NCBI GenBank assembly: GCA_018241865.1
Contig: JAFECY010000090.1
Location: forward strand, 1-9,682
Source of the DNA: Pseudomonadota bacterium
GTDB taxonomy: Bacteria > Pseudomonadota > Gammaproteobacteria > Burkholderiales > Burkholderiaceae_D
Reading direction: 5' to 3'
DNA length: 9,682 nt
Positions 1-8,850 of this stretch are shown piece by piece; position 1 is the first letter of the stretch, and each line of letters opens with the position of its first letter. The notes beneath the pieces are model-generated. The model saw nothing but the letters and a program-made list of their open reading frames with translations, searched no databases and was not told the origin of the DNA. Both the position numbers and the translations under genes were made by a program.

Positions 1-25
1 ATTCGTACGACTTGATTGGCCAGAT

Positions 26-41
26 TGTTTCACGTGGAACC
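26..41. promoter_or_regulatory. parS: parS-like centromere site (ParB binding)
   Basis: The 16 bases TGTTTCACGTGGAACC contain the CACGTG core flanked by GTTT and GAAC arms. Compared with the widely conserved bacterial parS consensus TGTTTCACGTGAAACA, the left half matches 8 of 8 and the right half 6 of 8 (G at 37 and C at 41 differ). ParB dimers bind such sites and load as CTP-dependent clamps that spread along DNA. The call is strengthened by a complete parA-parB pair in the same gene block (2773-4480). The site lies in the non-coding stretch upstream of mnmG, about 45 bp before the proposed -10 element. Binding is inferred, not shown. Confidence 0.85.
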
Positions 42-84
42 AAATAAATCGGCCGCCCAGATGTGCTTGGGAGCGAAAAGCTTC

Positions 85-90
85 TATAAT
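85..90 (+). promoter_or_regulatory. Probable -10 element of the mnmG promoter
   Basis: A perfect TATAAT lies 28 nt before the preferred mnmG ATG. No good -35 hexamer is present at 15-18 nt spacing; the best candidate, GTGCTT at 63-68, matches poorly. If used, transcription would start near 96-97, giving a leader of roughly 22 nt to the ATG at 119. That start would leave only about 7 nt before the alternative GTG at 104. The call rests on the -10 match and its position only. Confidence 0.5.
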
Positions 91-118
91 CTCGCCTCTG
101 CTTGTGTCGAGACCTTTC

Positions 119-2053
119 ATGCTTTATCCAACCGAGTTCGATGTGATTGTTGTGGGTGGTGGTCATGCTGGCACCGAAGCCGCCTTGGCGTCGGCGCGCA
201 TGGGGCAAAAGACTTTGCTGCTGACCCACAACATCGAAACCTTGGGGCAGATGTCGTGCAACCCATCAATTGGCGGCATTGGCAAAGGGCATTTGGTTAA
301 AGAGGTGGATGCGATGGGCGGGGCAATGGCGATCGCCACCGATGAGGCAGGTATCCAATTTCGGATTCTGAATTCGTCCAAGGGGCCGGCGGTACGCGCC
401 ACCCGGGCACAGGCCGACCGCATCCTGTATAAGAAAGCCATCCGGGGTCGCTTGGAAAACCAGCCGAACCTTTGGCTATTCCAGCAAGCCGTTGATGATC
501 TGATGGTGGAGGGCGACCGCGTTGTTGGTGCCGTTACGCAGGTCGGCATTCGTTTCCGTGCCCGCGCCGTGGTGCTGACCGCTGGGACTTTCCTCGATGG
601 CAAAATCCACGTCGGCCTGAATAATTATTCGGCTGGCCGGGCTGGCGATCCGCCCGCCATTTCACTGTCGGCGCGCTTGAAAGAGCTGAAGCTGCCGCAA
701 GGACGCCTAAAGACCGGCACGCCACCGCGTATCGATGGGCGTAGCATCGATTTTTCCGTCATGGCCGAGCAGCCTGGCGATATCGATCCGATCCCAGTAT
801 TTTCCGTCATGGGGTCGGCCGCCATGCATCCGCAGCAATTGCCATGCTGGGTGACGCATACCAATGACCGCACCCATGACATCATCCGCGCCGGCCTCGA
901 CCGCAGTCCGATGTACACCGGCGTGATCGAGGGCGTTGGCCCGCGCTATTGCCCTTCGATCGAAGACAAGATTCATCGCTTTGCTGACAAGGCATCGCAT
1001 CAGATTTTTCTCGAACCGGAAGGACTGACGACCAACGAGTTTTATCCGAATGGCATTTCAACCAGTCTGCCTTTCGATGTACAGCTCGACCTAGTGCGCT
1101 CGATGCGCGGTTTGGAACGCGCGCACATCCTGCGGCCGGGTTATGCGATTGAATACGATTACTTCGATCCGCGCGGCTTGAAAGCTTCGCTGGAAACGCG
1201 GGCGATCCAAGGGCTATTTTTTGCTGGCCAGATCAACGGCACCACTGGCTACGAAGAGGCGGCGGCGCAAGGCATGCTGGCTGGCCTCAATGCCGCTTTG
1301 CTGACGCAGGGGTGTGATGCGTGGGTGCCGCGCCGCGACGAGGCGTACCTTGGCGTGCTGGTCGATGACTTGATTACCAAGGGCGTGCAAGAGCCTTACC
1401 GCATGTTCACCAGCCGCGCCGAATATCGCTTGAGCTTGCGCGAAGACAATGCGGATATGCGTCTGACAGAAATCGGCCGCAAGCTGGGTTGTGTCAGTGA
1501 TGCCCAATGGACGATGTTTGAAGCCAAGCGCGAAGCCGTGGTGCGCGAGGTCGAGCGCCTGAAATCGACTTGGGTCAACCCCCGTATTTTTGCTGGCGAA
1601 GAAATCGAGCGTCTTTTGGGTAAGGGGATAGAGCGAGAGTATGCGCTTGCTGATTTGCTCAGCCGCCCGGCGGTGGACTATGACAGTTTGATGGCTTTGA
1701 AGCGCCAAGATGGTACGGCGCTGGCTGCGGCCGAATCGCTGGAAGACAGCGTCAAGGAGCAAGTCGAAATCCAAATCAAGTATGCCGGCTATATTGAGCG
1801 TCAGGCTAGGGAAGTCGAGCGCCACGATCACTATGAAAATTTTAAGCTGCCACGTGATCTGGATTATCTCGAAGTGAAAGCCTTGTCGATCGAGGTGCGA
1901 CAAAAGCTGAACAAGCATCGCCCAGAAACTTTGGGTCAGGCTTCGCGTATTTCCGGCGTGACGCCGGCGGCGATTTCGCTGTTGCTGGTGCATTTGAAGA
2001 AAGGCGGCTTCAAAGGTTTTGCCGCCGCGTCGGCCGACACCACGCAAGTTTGA
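119..2053 (+). CDS. mnmG: tRNA uridine-5-carboxymethylaminomethyl modification enzyme MnmG (GidA)
   Basis: FAD-dependent subunit of the cytoplasmic MnmE-MnmG complex, which places the (carboxymethyl)aminomethyl group on C5 of wobble U34 in certain tRNAs using methylene-tetrahydrofolate and NADH. The 644-residue product is close to the usual family length. Visible motifs in order: Rossmann FAD motif GGGHAG (13-18), [15 protein letters not shown] with conserved Cys47, the GidA signature GPRYCPS with Cys278 (274-280), the second signature beginning [12 protein letters not shown] (369-380), and the C-terminal tRNA/MnmE-binding helical region with YAGYIERQ (555-562). I chose the ATG at 119 because homologues start [15 protein letters not shown]; an in-frame GTG at 104 would add five residues. 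The Shine-Dalgarno is weak (GAGA at 109-112 region). rsmG follows 13 nt later, the classical gidA-gidB pairing. Family assignment is secure; the exact start is not. Confidence 0.97.
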   Translation: MLYPTEFDVIVVGGGHAGTEAALASARMGQKTLLLTHNIETLGQMSCNPSIGGIGKGHLVKEVDAMGGAMAIATDEAGIQFRILNSSKGPAVRATRAQADRILYKKAIRGRLENQPNLWLFQQAVDDLMVEGDRVVGAVTQVGIRFRARAVVLTAGTFLDGKIHVGLNNYSAGRAGDPPAISLSARLKELKLPQGRLKTGTPPRIDGRSIDFSVMAEQPGDIDPIPVFSVMGSAAMHPQQLPCWVTHTNDRTHDIIRAGLDRSPMYTGVIEGVGPRYCPSIEDKIHRFADKASHQIFLEPEGLTTNEFYPNGISTSLPFDVQLDLVRSMRGLERAHILRPGYAIEYDYFDPRGLKASLETRAIQGLFFAGQINGTTGYEEAAAQGMLAGLNAALLTQGCDAWVPRRDEAYLGVLVDDLITKGVQEPYRMFTSRAEYRLSLREDNADMRLTEIGRKLGCVSDAQWTMFEAKREAVVREVERLKSTWVNPRIFAGEEIERLLGKGIEREYALADLLSRPAVDYDSLMALKRQDGTALAAAESLEDSVKEQVEIQIKYAGYIERQAREVERHDHYENFKLPRDLDYLEVKALSIEVRQKLNKHRPETLGQASRISGVTPAAISLLLVHLKKGGFKGFAAASADTTQV

Positions 2054-2066
2054 TGCGGCTACGCAA

Positions 2067-2735
2067 ATGAGTCATTTTGATCGCGCTGCATTGGCGCACA
2101 AATTAACGGCGGAGACGGACGCATTGCCGTTCGCGCTGACAGAAGAAGAAATCGCCAGCCTGCTGGATTTCCTCGCTTTGCTGGCAAAGTGGAACAAGGT
2201 GTACAACCTGACGGCGGTGCGCGAGCCGGAACAAATGCTGACCCAGCATGTGCTGGATTGTCTGGCGGTGTGCCCAGCATTTACGGCGGCGCACAGGGTG
2301 CTCGATGTCGGTGCGGGTGGCGGCTTGCCCGGCATGGTGCTGGCGATCTGGGCGCGCCGTTATGCGCCGGACATGCGGGTGTCACTGATCGATACGGTGC
2401 ACAAAAAAACAGCGTTCTTGACGCAGGTGAAAGCAGAGGTGGGATTAACGAATGTGACCGTGCTGACTGGTCGAGTAGAAGAATTGCTGGCGGCGGAGAA
2501 ATTCGATGTCATTACATCGCGGGCGTTTGCCGAACTGGCCGATTTCGTCAACTGGTCCGGTCATTTACTGGAACAGGACGGACGTTTTATCGCCATGAAG
2601 GGAATCGCACCGCATGAAGAAATCACGCGCTTGCCGCAAGGCTGGGCAGTTACGGCGGTGCAAGCTTTGGCGGTGCCCGGTTTGCAGGCGGAGCGGCATT
2701 TGGTCATCATCGAACGTCAGCATGCAGCGGGCTGA
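2067..2735 (+). CDS. rsmG: 16S rRNA (guanine527-N7)-methyltransferase RsmG (GidB)
   Basis: SAM-dependent methyltransferase that makes m7G527 in the 530 loop of 16S rRNA on the small ribosomal subunit; loss of this modification in other bacteria gives low-level streptomycin resistance. The 222-residue product has the family N-terminal segment with NLTAVREPEQML and QHVLDCLAV, then SAM motif I VLDVGAGGGLPG (78-89), an acidic strand end (SLIDTV), and the family motif SRAFAEL. I chose the ATG at 2067 because homologues start M-S-x-F-D-R-A-A-L. The open frame extends upstream to an ATG at 2019 inside mnmG, but that extension is arginine- and proline-rich and is probably not translated. No strong Shine-Dalgarno is visible, so translation may be coupled to mnmG termination 13 nt upstream (inference). 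Confidence 0.96.
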   Translation: MSHFDRAALAHKLTAETDALPFALTEEEIASLLDFLALLAKWNKVYNLTAVREPEQMLTQHVLDCLAVCPAFTAAHRVLDVGAGGGLPGMVLAIWARRYAPDMRVSLIDTVHKKTAFLTQVKAEVGLTNVTVLTGRVEELLAAEKFDVITSRAFAELADFVNWSGHLLEQDGRFIAMKGIAPHEEITRLPQGWAVTAVQALAVPGLQAERHLVIIERQHAAG

Positions 2736-2772
2736 CGCAACATATAAATAACGACGGAAAACCAACGGGAAT

Positions 2773-3543
2773 ATGGCAAAAATTTTTTGCGTGGCGAATC
2801 AAAAGGGCGGAGTCGGCAAGACCACCACGGCGGTCAATCTCGCGGCAGGCTTGGCGCAACTACATCAGCGTGTGCTGCTGGTCGATCTCGACCCGCAGGG
2901 CAATGCCACCATGGGTGCCGGCATCGACAAGGGTGCGCTGAAAAGTTCGGTGTATGAAGTCTTGCTCGGTTTGGCCGACATCAAGGCGGCGCGCCAGACT
3001 TCCGAGACCGGCAAGTTTGATGTGCTGCCGGCCAATCGTGAACTGGCCGGTGCCGAAGTCGAAATGGTCGAGCTCGACAATCGTGAAAAGCGTCTAAAGG
3101 ATGCGTTGGCCACAGTCGATGCCGACTATGAATTCATCCTGATCGATTGCCCGCCGGCTTTGTCGATGCTGACCCTGAACGGCTTGTGCGCCGCGCACGG
3201 CGTGGTGATTCCGATGCAGTGCGAATACTATGCGCTGGAAGGCTTGTCCGATTTAGTCAACACCATCAAGAAGGTACACGCCAAACTCAATCCCGACCTG
3301 AAGATCATCGGCCTGTTGCGGGTCATGTTTGATCCGCGCATGACGCTGTCGCAGCAAGTGTCGGCGCAATTAGAAGAGCATTTCGGCGACAAGGTATTCA
3401 AGACGTTGATTCCGCGCAATGTGCGTTTGGCCGAGGCGCCTTCTTATGGTATGCCGGGAGTGAGTTTCGATCCGGCGTCCAAGGGCGCGCAAGCCTATAT
3501 TGCTTTTGGCGAAGAAATGGTCGAGCGCATCAAGGACATGTGA
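2773..3543 (+). CDS. parA: Chromosome partitioning ATPase ParA (Soj family)
   Basis: Deviant Walker ATPase that binds the nucleoid as an ATP dimer and moves ParB-parS complexes during chromosome segregation. The 256-residue protein has the deviant P-loop KGGVGKTT (11-18) with signature Lys11, the Walker A' strand VDLDPQGN with catalytic-type Asp40, and Walker B LIDCPP with Asp125. The C-terminal IPRNVRLAEAPSYG block is typical of chromosomal ParA/Soj. There is no N-terminal helix-turn-helix extension, so this is the short chromosomal type, not the P1/F plasmid type. It starts 37 nt after rsmG. The Shine-Dalgarno is poor (GGGA at 2767-2770, only 2 nt from ATG). An AT-rich TATAAA at 2743-2748 could be a -10 but has no matching -35. 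It is probably co-transcribed with mnmG-rsmG and with parB downstream. Confidence 0.97.
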   Translation: MAKIFCVANQKGGVGKTTTAVNLAAGLAQLHQRVLLVDLDPQGNATMGAGIDKGALKSSVYEVLLGLADIKAARQTSETGKFDVLPANRELAGAEVEMVELDNREKRLKDALATVDADYEFILIDCPPALSMLTLNGLCAAHGVVIPMQCEYYALEGLSDLVNTIKKVHAKLNPDLKIIGLLRVMFDPRMTLSQQVSAQLEEHFGDKVFKTLIPRNVRLAEAPSYGMPGVSFDPASKGAQAYIAFGEEMVERIKDM

Positions 3544-3604
3544 ATGGCGGGACGGCGTTGAGCGTAGCGCTACACAGTCCCCAACAAATCAAACGGAAAA
3601 GAAT

Positions 3605-4480
3605 ATGGTGACCAAAAAATCGAAAGGCCTTGGCCGCGGACTGGACGCATTGCTGGGCGGCTCCAGCGATATGGCAGAAACAGCGTCGGCGGGCGCCCCC
3701 GCCATCATGGCGGTGACGCAACTGCAGGCCGGCAAGTACCAGCCGCGCACGCGCATGGATGAGGGCGCGCTGAATGAATTAGCGGCCTCGATCAAGGCGC
3801 AAGGTTTGATGCAACCGATTTTGATTCGACCGGTGGCAGACAGCCGCTATGAAATCATCGCCGGTGAGCGCCGCTTCCGCGCCGCGCAGTTGGCTGGTTT
3901 GAGCGAAGTGCCGGTGCTGGTCAAGGATGTCGATGACCAAGCCGCCGCCGCGATGGCTTTGATTGAAAACATTCAACGCGAAGATTTGAATCCGCTGGAA
4001 GAGGCGCAAGGTATCCATCGCCTCATTACCGATTTCAATTTCACCCACGAACAAGCCGCCGGCGCGGTCGGCCGTTCGCGCAGTGCGGTGTCGAACCTGC
4101 TGCGTTTGTTGAACCTGGCCAAGCCGGTGCAAACCATGCTGATGGCCGGCGATATCGACATGGGTCATGCGCGCGCCTTGCTGGCAGTCGATTCGGCCAC
4201 GCAAATTACGCTGGCCAATCAGGTCATCGCCAAGCGTCTGTCGGTGCGCGAAGCGGAAAAGCTGGTGGTGCGCGCCACTACCGAGCAGGGCGTGGGCAAA
4301 CACAAGGATGTCAAAACCAAGAGTCGCGACATCGAACGGCTGGAAGAAGAATTGTCCGATGCGCTTGCTACGACCGTTGCGATTAAACTCGGCGCGAAGA
4401 ACCGCGGCCAGTTGCTAATCGACTTTGCCGACCTCGATGCGCTGGACGGCATCATCGGACGTTTGCGCGTCGAAGCGTGA
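3605..4480 (+). CDS. parB: Chromosome partitioning protein ParB (Spo0J/Noc-type CTPase clamp)
   Basis: Site-specific DNA-binding protein that recognises parS, hydrolyses CTP to slide and spread, and stimulates ParA ATPase. The 291-residue product has, in order: an N-terminal KGLGRGLDALLGG segment that contacts ParA; the ParB/Srx domain with the YQPRTR box and the CTP-binding GERRFRA box (87-93) followed by ENIQRE (121-126); a helix-turn-helix region (about 147-169, with GRSRSAVSNLLRLL) for parS; and a C-terminal dimerisation segment from about residue 238. I chose the ATG at 3605 because it has a Shine-Dalgarno (GGAAAAG, GGA at 3595-3597, 7 nt spacing) and encodes the conserved N-terminus. 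The open frame upstream to 3500 overlaps parA and is not family-like. A candidate target site lies at 26-41. Confidence 0.97.
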   Translation: MVTKKSKGLGRGLDALLGGSSDMAETASAGAPAIMAVTQLQAGKYQPRTRMDEGALNELAASIKAQGLMQPILIRPVADSRYEIIAGERRFRAAQLAGLSEVPVLVKDVDDQAAAAMALIENIQREDLNPLEEAQGIHRLITDFNFTHEQAAGAVGRSRSAVSNLLRLLNLAKPVQTMLMAGDIDMGHARALLAVDSATQITLANQVIAKRLSVREAEKLVVRATTEQGVGKHKDVKTKSRDIERLEEELSDALATTVAIKLGAKNRGQLLIDFADLDALDGIIGRLRVEA

Positions 4481-4509
4481 GTCGTGCAGACAGTGCCAAG
4501 AGGGTGTGG

Positions 4510-4523
4510 GGCAAGATTTTGCC
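4510..4523 (+). terminator. Weak hairpin downstream of parB
   Basis: GGCAA (4510-4514) and TTGCC (4519-4523) can pair as a 5-bp stem around a GATT loop, 30 nt after the parB stop codon. No U-run follows, so this is not a convincing intrinsic terminator. It could protect the 3' end of the parB message, or be chance. No better terminator is visible between parB and the atp promoter, so some read-through into the atp operon is possible. Confidence 0.25.
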
Positions 4524-4602
4524 TATAAGCAAATTACCAGCTTGTCATCTCGTAGTTTTACGGTAGCCAAAAACCCGCCACAATACGGCTTTTCCGCAAG
4601 GC

Positions 4603-4633
4603 AAGGGTTTGACGCTGGCCGCGCAAAACCCTT
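4603..4633. repeat. Inverted repeat overlapping the atp promoter
   Basis: AAGGGTTT (4603-4610) and its exact reverse complement AAACCCTT (4626-4633) are 15 nt apart. The left arm covers the first two bases of the -35 hexamer and the right arm reaches the first base of the -10. Centre-to-centre spacing is 23 bp, close to two helical turns, so an operator for a dimeric regulator is geometrically possible. The same left arm could also pair with AAACCC at 4571-4576. Chance occurrence cannot be excluded. Confidence 0.4.
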
Positions 4634-4638
4634 ATACT
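4609..4638 (+). promoter_or_regulatory. Sigma70-type promoter of the atp operon
   Basis: TTGACG (4609-4614, 5 of 6 to TTGACA) and TATACT (4633-4638, 5 of 6 to TATAAT) are separated by 18 nt. The predicted start near 4645 gives a leader of about 34 nt before the atpI TTG. It sits at the end of a 198-nt intergenic gap, where an atp operon promoter is expected. An 8-bp inverted repeat overlaps both hexamers (listed separately). Confidence 0.8.
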
Positions 4639-4678
4639 CCCGTGGCTTCACAGGAACCACCCCTCTGGAATCAAACGC

Positions 4679-5017
4679 TTGCGACGCATCGTTCTTCTGC
4701 AACTTGCGGCAACGTTGATTGTCGCCCTGATCGCCGGATTGCTAAGCGGGATGCCCGCGCTGTATTCGGCGCTGCTGGGGGGCTTGTGCTGCGTGGTGCC
4801 GAATGGTCTGTTTGCCTGGCGTTTGTTCGTCGGTGTGCACAAACCCGGCGGCGCCAACCCGATGACGTTTTTCATCGGTGAATTGATCAAGATTGCATTG
4901 ACGATTGCGCTGCTTGGCGCGGTCGCTTGGCTGTACCGCGATTTGAACTGGCTGGCGCTGATCGCCGCTTTCATCGTGGCGCTGAAAAGTTACATCACCT
5001 TATTATTTAGGCACTGA
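4679..5017 (+). CDS. atpI: ATP synthase subunit I (AtpI/UncI, c-ring assembly factor)
   Basis: Small inner-membrane protein encoded first in many bacterial atp operons; it assists c-ring assembly or Mg2+ supply and is not a subunit of the finished enzyme. The 112-residue product is almost entirely hydrophobic with about four predicted membrane segments (roughly 4-24, 28-50, 64-86, 90-108) and the family motif FFIGELIKI. The start is TTG at 4679: no in-frame ATG or GTG exists nearby upstream, and a GGA (4667-4669) lies 9 nt before it. The stop at 5015-5017 is separated from the atpB ATG by one base, so translational coupling is likely. Family identity is good; the exact start is inferred from the TTG and Shine-Dalgarno. 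Confidence 0.88.
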   Translation: MRRIVLLQLAATLIVALIAGLLSGMPALYSALLGGLCCVVPNGLFAWRLFVGVHKPGGANPMTFFIGELIKIALTIALLGAVAWLYRDLNWLALIAAFIVALKSYITLLFRH

Positions 5018-5018
5018 C

Positions 5019-5846
5019 ATGTCATCTACCGCTGAAGGCGCAGCAGCGCACGCACCAACCGCATCGGAATACATCGTCCACCATCTCGGACATTTCTCCA
5101 CCCATCATCAAGACAAGATCGTCGATTTTACGATCTTCAACATGGACACCATTTTTTGGTCGGTGTTCTGCGGCGTGATCGGTTGTCTGATTTTGTGGTT
5201 GGCCGCGCGCAAGGCGACTGCCGGCGTGCCGGGCCGGTTCCAAGCTTTCGTCGAAATGATCGTCGAGATGGTCGAAGACCAGTCCAAGTCGATCGTGCAT
5301 GGCGACCGCAAATTCATCGCGCCGTTGGCATTGACCGTATTTGTTTGGGTCTTCTTGATGAACTCGCTCGATTTCTTGCCGGTCGATATGTTCGCCGCTA
5401 TTTTCCGTTTGATCGGCATCGACATCCATCACCGCGTGGTGCCGACCGCCGACTTGAACGGCACGATGGGCATGGCGCTCGGCGTGCTGGCCGTGGTCAT
5501 CTACTACAACCTGAAAATCAAGGGTGTCGGCGGCTGGTTGCACGAGTGGCTGGCAGCCCCGTTCGGCATCTACATGGCACCGTTCAACGTGGTGCTGAAC
5601 CTGATCGAATACCTGGCTCGTACCGTTTCGCTCGGCATGCGATTGTTCGGCAACATGTACGCCGGCGAACTGCTGTTCTTGCTGATCGCGCTGCTGGGTT
5701 CGATGGCCACCGCCTTCGGCTTCATCGGCCACGTGATCGCCGGTTCGATGTGGGCTATTTTCCACATTTTGATCGTGCTTCTACAAGCGTTCATTTTCAT
5801 GATGTTGACCTTGGTGTATATCGGTCAAGCGCATGAATCGCACTAA
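5019..5846 (+). CDS. atpB: F1Fo ATP synthase subunit a (AtpB)
   Basis: Membrane stator subunit that forms the two proton half-channels against the c-ring. The 275-residue product matches the usual length of proteobacterial subunit a. It has a hydrophilic, His-rich N-terminus, several membrane segments, and the diagnostic [14 protein letters not shown] block with the essential Arg208 (equivalent to E. coli Arg210) and Glu217 (E. coli Glu219). His249 in WAIFHILIV corresponds to E. coli His245, and the [15 protein letters not shown] terminal helix is conserved. AGG (5009-5011) lies 7 nt before the ATG. It is followed by the 75-nt U-rich leader of atpE. Confidence 0.98.
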   Translation: MSSTAEGAAAHAPTASEYIVHHLGHFSTHHQDKIVDFTIFNMDTIFWSVFCGVIGCLILWLAARKATAGVPGRFQAFVEMIVEMVEDQSKSIVHGDRKFIAPLALTVFVWVFLMNSLDFLPVDMFAAIFRLIGIDIHHRVVPTADLNGTMGMALGVLAVVIYYNLKIKGVGGWLHEWLAAPFGIYMAPFNVVLNLIEYLARTVSLGMRLFGNMYAGELLFLLIALLGSMATAFGFIGHVIAGSMWAIFHILIVLLQAFIFMMLTLVYIGQAHESH

Positions 5847-5877
5847 GGTTTTTGAATTGCTGCAGTAAAGAAGGGTG

Positions 5878-6176
<299 letters not shown>

Positions 6177-6177
6177 G

Positions 6178-6190
6178 TCGGCTACGCCGA
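6178..6190 (+). other. Small hairpin directly after atpE
   Basis: TCGGC (6178-6182) and GCCGA (6186-6190) pair perfectly around a three-base TAC loop, starting two bases after the atpE stop codon. It is the first of two tandem hairpins in the 71-nt atpE-atpF gap. No U-run follows, so a role in RNA stability is more plausible than termination (inference). Confidence 0.5.
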
Positions 6191-6199
6191 TTCTCAACG

Positions 6200-6220
6200 G
6201 CCGAACCATAAGGGTTCGGC
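6200..6220 (+). other. Stable intercistronic hairpin between atpE and atpF
   Basis: GCCGAACC (6200-6207) and GGTTCGGC (6213-6220) form a perfect 8-bp stem with a five-base ATAAG loop. A short T-containing stretch (AATTTT, 6227-6232) begins 6 nt later, which is too far for a classical intrinsic terminator. The hairpin could limit transcription into atpF, block 3' exonuclease decay of the atpE segment, or both. It ends 27 nt before the atpF GTG and leaves the Shine-Dalgarno (6233-6240) free. Confidence 0.65.
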
Positions 6221-6247
6221 ATCCGTAATTTTGAGAAGGAAAACACC

Positions 6248-6718
6248 GTGAACTTAAACGCAACCTTGTTTGCACAGTTCGTGGTCTTCTTCATCCTGGC
6301 TGGCTTCACGATGAAATTCGTGTGGCCGCCGCTGATGAAAGCGCTCGACGAGCGCGCCGAGAAGATCGCGAACGGTTTGGCCGCCGCCGAAAAGGGCAAG
6401 GCAGAAATGGCTGCCGCTGAAAAGCGCGTGCAGGCAGAACTGTCGTCCGCTCGTGACGAAGGCCAGAAGCGTATCGGCGATGCCGAGAAACGCGCCCAAG
6501 CCATCATCGAAGAAGCCAAGAAAACCGCTTCCGACGAAGCTGCCCGCATCATCGCGGCAGCCAAGGCCGATGCGGAACAGCAGGTAACACGAGCACGCGA
6601 AGAACTGCGCGGCCAGGTCGCAAGTATTGCGGTCAAGGGCGCCGAGCAGATTCTGAAGCGCGAGGTGAATGCAGCGGCGCACGCCGATTTGCTGAACCAG
6701 TTGAAGACCGAGCTGTAA
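6248..6718 (+). CDS. atpF: F1Fo ATP synthase subunit b (AtpF, peripheral stalk)
   Basis: Dimeric stator stalk linking Fo to F1. The 156-residue product has the same length as the E. coli protein: one N-terminal membrane helix (about 5-27, ending [15 protein letters not shown]), then a long Ala/Glu/Lys/Arg-rich coiled coil, then the delta-binding C-terminal region ([16 protein letters not shown]). The start is GTG at 6248, with a strong Shine-Dalgarno GAGAAGGA (6233-6240) at 7 nt spacing and the family N-terminus MNLNATL. The stop is two bases before the atpH ATG, indicating coupled translation. Two copies per enzyme are needed against about ten c subunits, in keeping with the GTG start and the preceding hairpins. 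Confidence 0.97.
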   Translation: MNLNATLFAQFVVFFILAGFTMKFVWPPLMKALDERAEKIANGLAAAEKGKAEMAAAEKRVQAELSSARDEGQKRIGDAEKRAQAIIEEAKKTASDEAARIIAAAKADAEQQVTRAREELRGQVASIAVKGAEQILKREVNAAAHADLLNQLKTEL

Positions 6719-6720
6719 TC

Positions 6721-7254
6721 ATGGCTGAACTCGCAACGATCGCCCGTCCTTACGCAGAAGCCCTGTTCCGCGTCGCGCAGTCCGGCAATCTCGCCGCTTG
6801 GTCCGAGCTGGTGTCGGAAATGGCGCAAGCCGCCGGCAATCCAGACGTGCAAAGCTTTGTCAGCAATCCGAAATTGTCGAATCAACAGATCGTCGATACT
6901 TTTCTGTCGCTGCTGAAGTCCAAAGTCACGCCGGAAGCGAAGAACTTTGTCGGCATGCTGGCTGAAAACGGTCGCTTGACCCTGTTGCCGGAAATCGGCG
7001 AACAATTTCATGCGCTGAAAAACGCTGCCGAAGGCAGTGCCGATGCGCTTATTACCAGCGCATTCGAGATGTCCGACGCGCAGGTGAAGGAATTGATCGC
7101 CACGCTGGAAAAGAAATTCGGCCGCAAGCTCAAGCCTTCGGTATCGGTTGACAATTCGTTGATCGGTGGCGTGCGCGTCGCCGTCGGCGATGAAGTGCTC
7201 GATACCTCGGTGCGCGCCAAGCTGCAAAAGATGCACACAGCCCTGGCGGCGTAA
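6721..7254 (+). CDS. atpH: F1Fo ATP synthase subunit delta (AtpH)
   Basis: Caps the alpha3beta3 head and holds it to the b-subunit stalk (OSCP equivalent). The 177-residue product matches the E. coli length. The N-terminal helical domain begins with the family pattern [12 protein letters not shown] (5-16). The C-terminal part carries the delta signature region [20 protein letters not shown] followed by [11 protein letters not shown]. It starts two bases after the atpF stop with little Shine-Dalgarno of its own, so translation is probably coupled. atpA follows after 48 nt. Confidence 0.97.
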   Translation: MAELATIARPYAEALFRVAQSGNLAAWSELVSEMAQAAGNPDVQSFVSNPKLSNQQIVDTFLSLLKSKVTPEAKNFVGMLAENGRLTLLPEIGEQFHALKNAAEGSADALITSAFEMSDAQVKELIATLEKKFGRKLKPSVSVDNSLIGGVRVAVGDEVLDTSVRAKLQKMHTALAA

Positions 7255-7292
7255 CCGGTCATCCGGCAACGTCAGGCACAGTGAAAAATTTT

Positions 7293-7297
7293 AGGAG
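7293..7297 (+). promoter_or_regulatory. Ribosome binding site of atpA
   Basis: AGGAG is followed by five bases and then the ATG at 7303. It is the strongest Shine-Dalgarno match in this window apart from those of atpE and atpG, and it fixes the atpA start. The preceding part of the gap holds only a weak CCGG-TCAT-CCGG hairpin (7255-7266). Confidence 0.85.
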
Positions 7298-7302
7298 TTA
7301 AC

Positions 7303-8838
<1,536 letters not shown>

Positions 8839-8850
8839 TCCAACGGCTAT

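Noticed and set aside
123..131. DnaA-box-like TTATCCAAC at the mnmG start
   Set aside because: It matches only 7 of 9 bases of TTATCCACA, is a single copy, and is explained by the conserved MLYPTEF codons. No AT-rich unwinding region or further boxes are nearby, so no origin is supported here.
16..300. Forward 94-codon open frame overlapping the parS site and mnmG start
   Set aside because: It runs through the parS and promoter region and then out of frame through mnmG. The sequence is Cys/Trp-rich and has no homology that I recognise.
1851..1856. Second CACGTG core, inside mnmG
   Set aside because: The flanking arms (GCTGC and ATCTG) lack the GTT/AAC bases needed for parS; the same holds for the CACGTG near 5730 in atpB.
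1214..2047. Reverse-strand open frame of 277 codons inside mnmG
   Set aside because: It is fully antisense to the conserved mnmG coding sequence and has no recognisable domain or ribosome binding site.
2188..2194. GTGGAAC half-site of parS in rsmG
   Set aside because: The other half does not match, and it encodes the conserved KWNKVYNL segment of RsmG.
2743..2748. TATAAA as a parA promoter -10
   Set aside because: No -35-like hexamer lies at 15-19 nt upstream, and an AT-rich intergenic hexamer alone is weak evidence.
4425..4881. Forward open frames covering the parB-atpI gap (4425-4718 and 4609-4881)
   Set aside because: They overlap parB or atpI in the wrong frame, contain the atp promoter, and have no convincing start signals or protein-like composition.
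5022..5765. Reverse-strand open frame of 247 codons inside atpB
   Set aside because: It is antisense to atpB, and its extreme His/Gln/Asp/Arg content is the complement of hydrophobic codons in a membrane protein.
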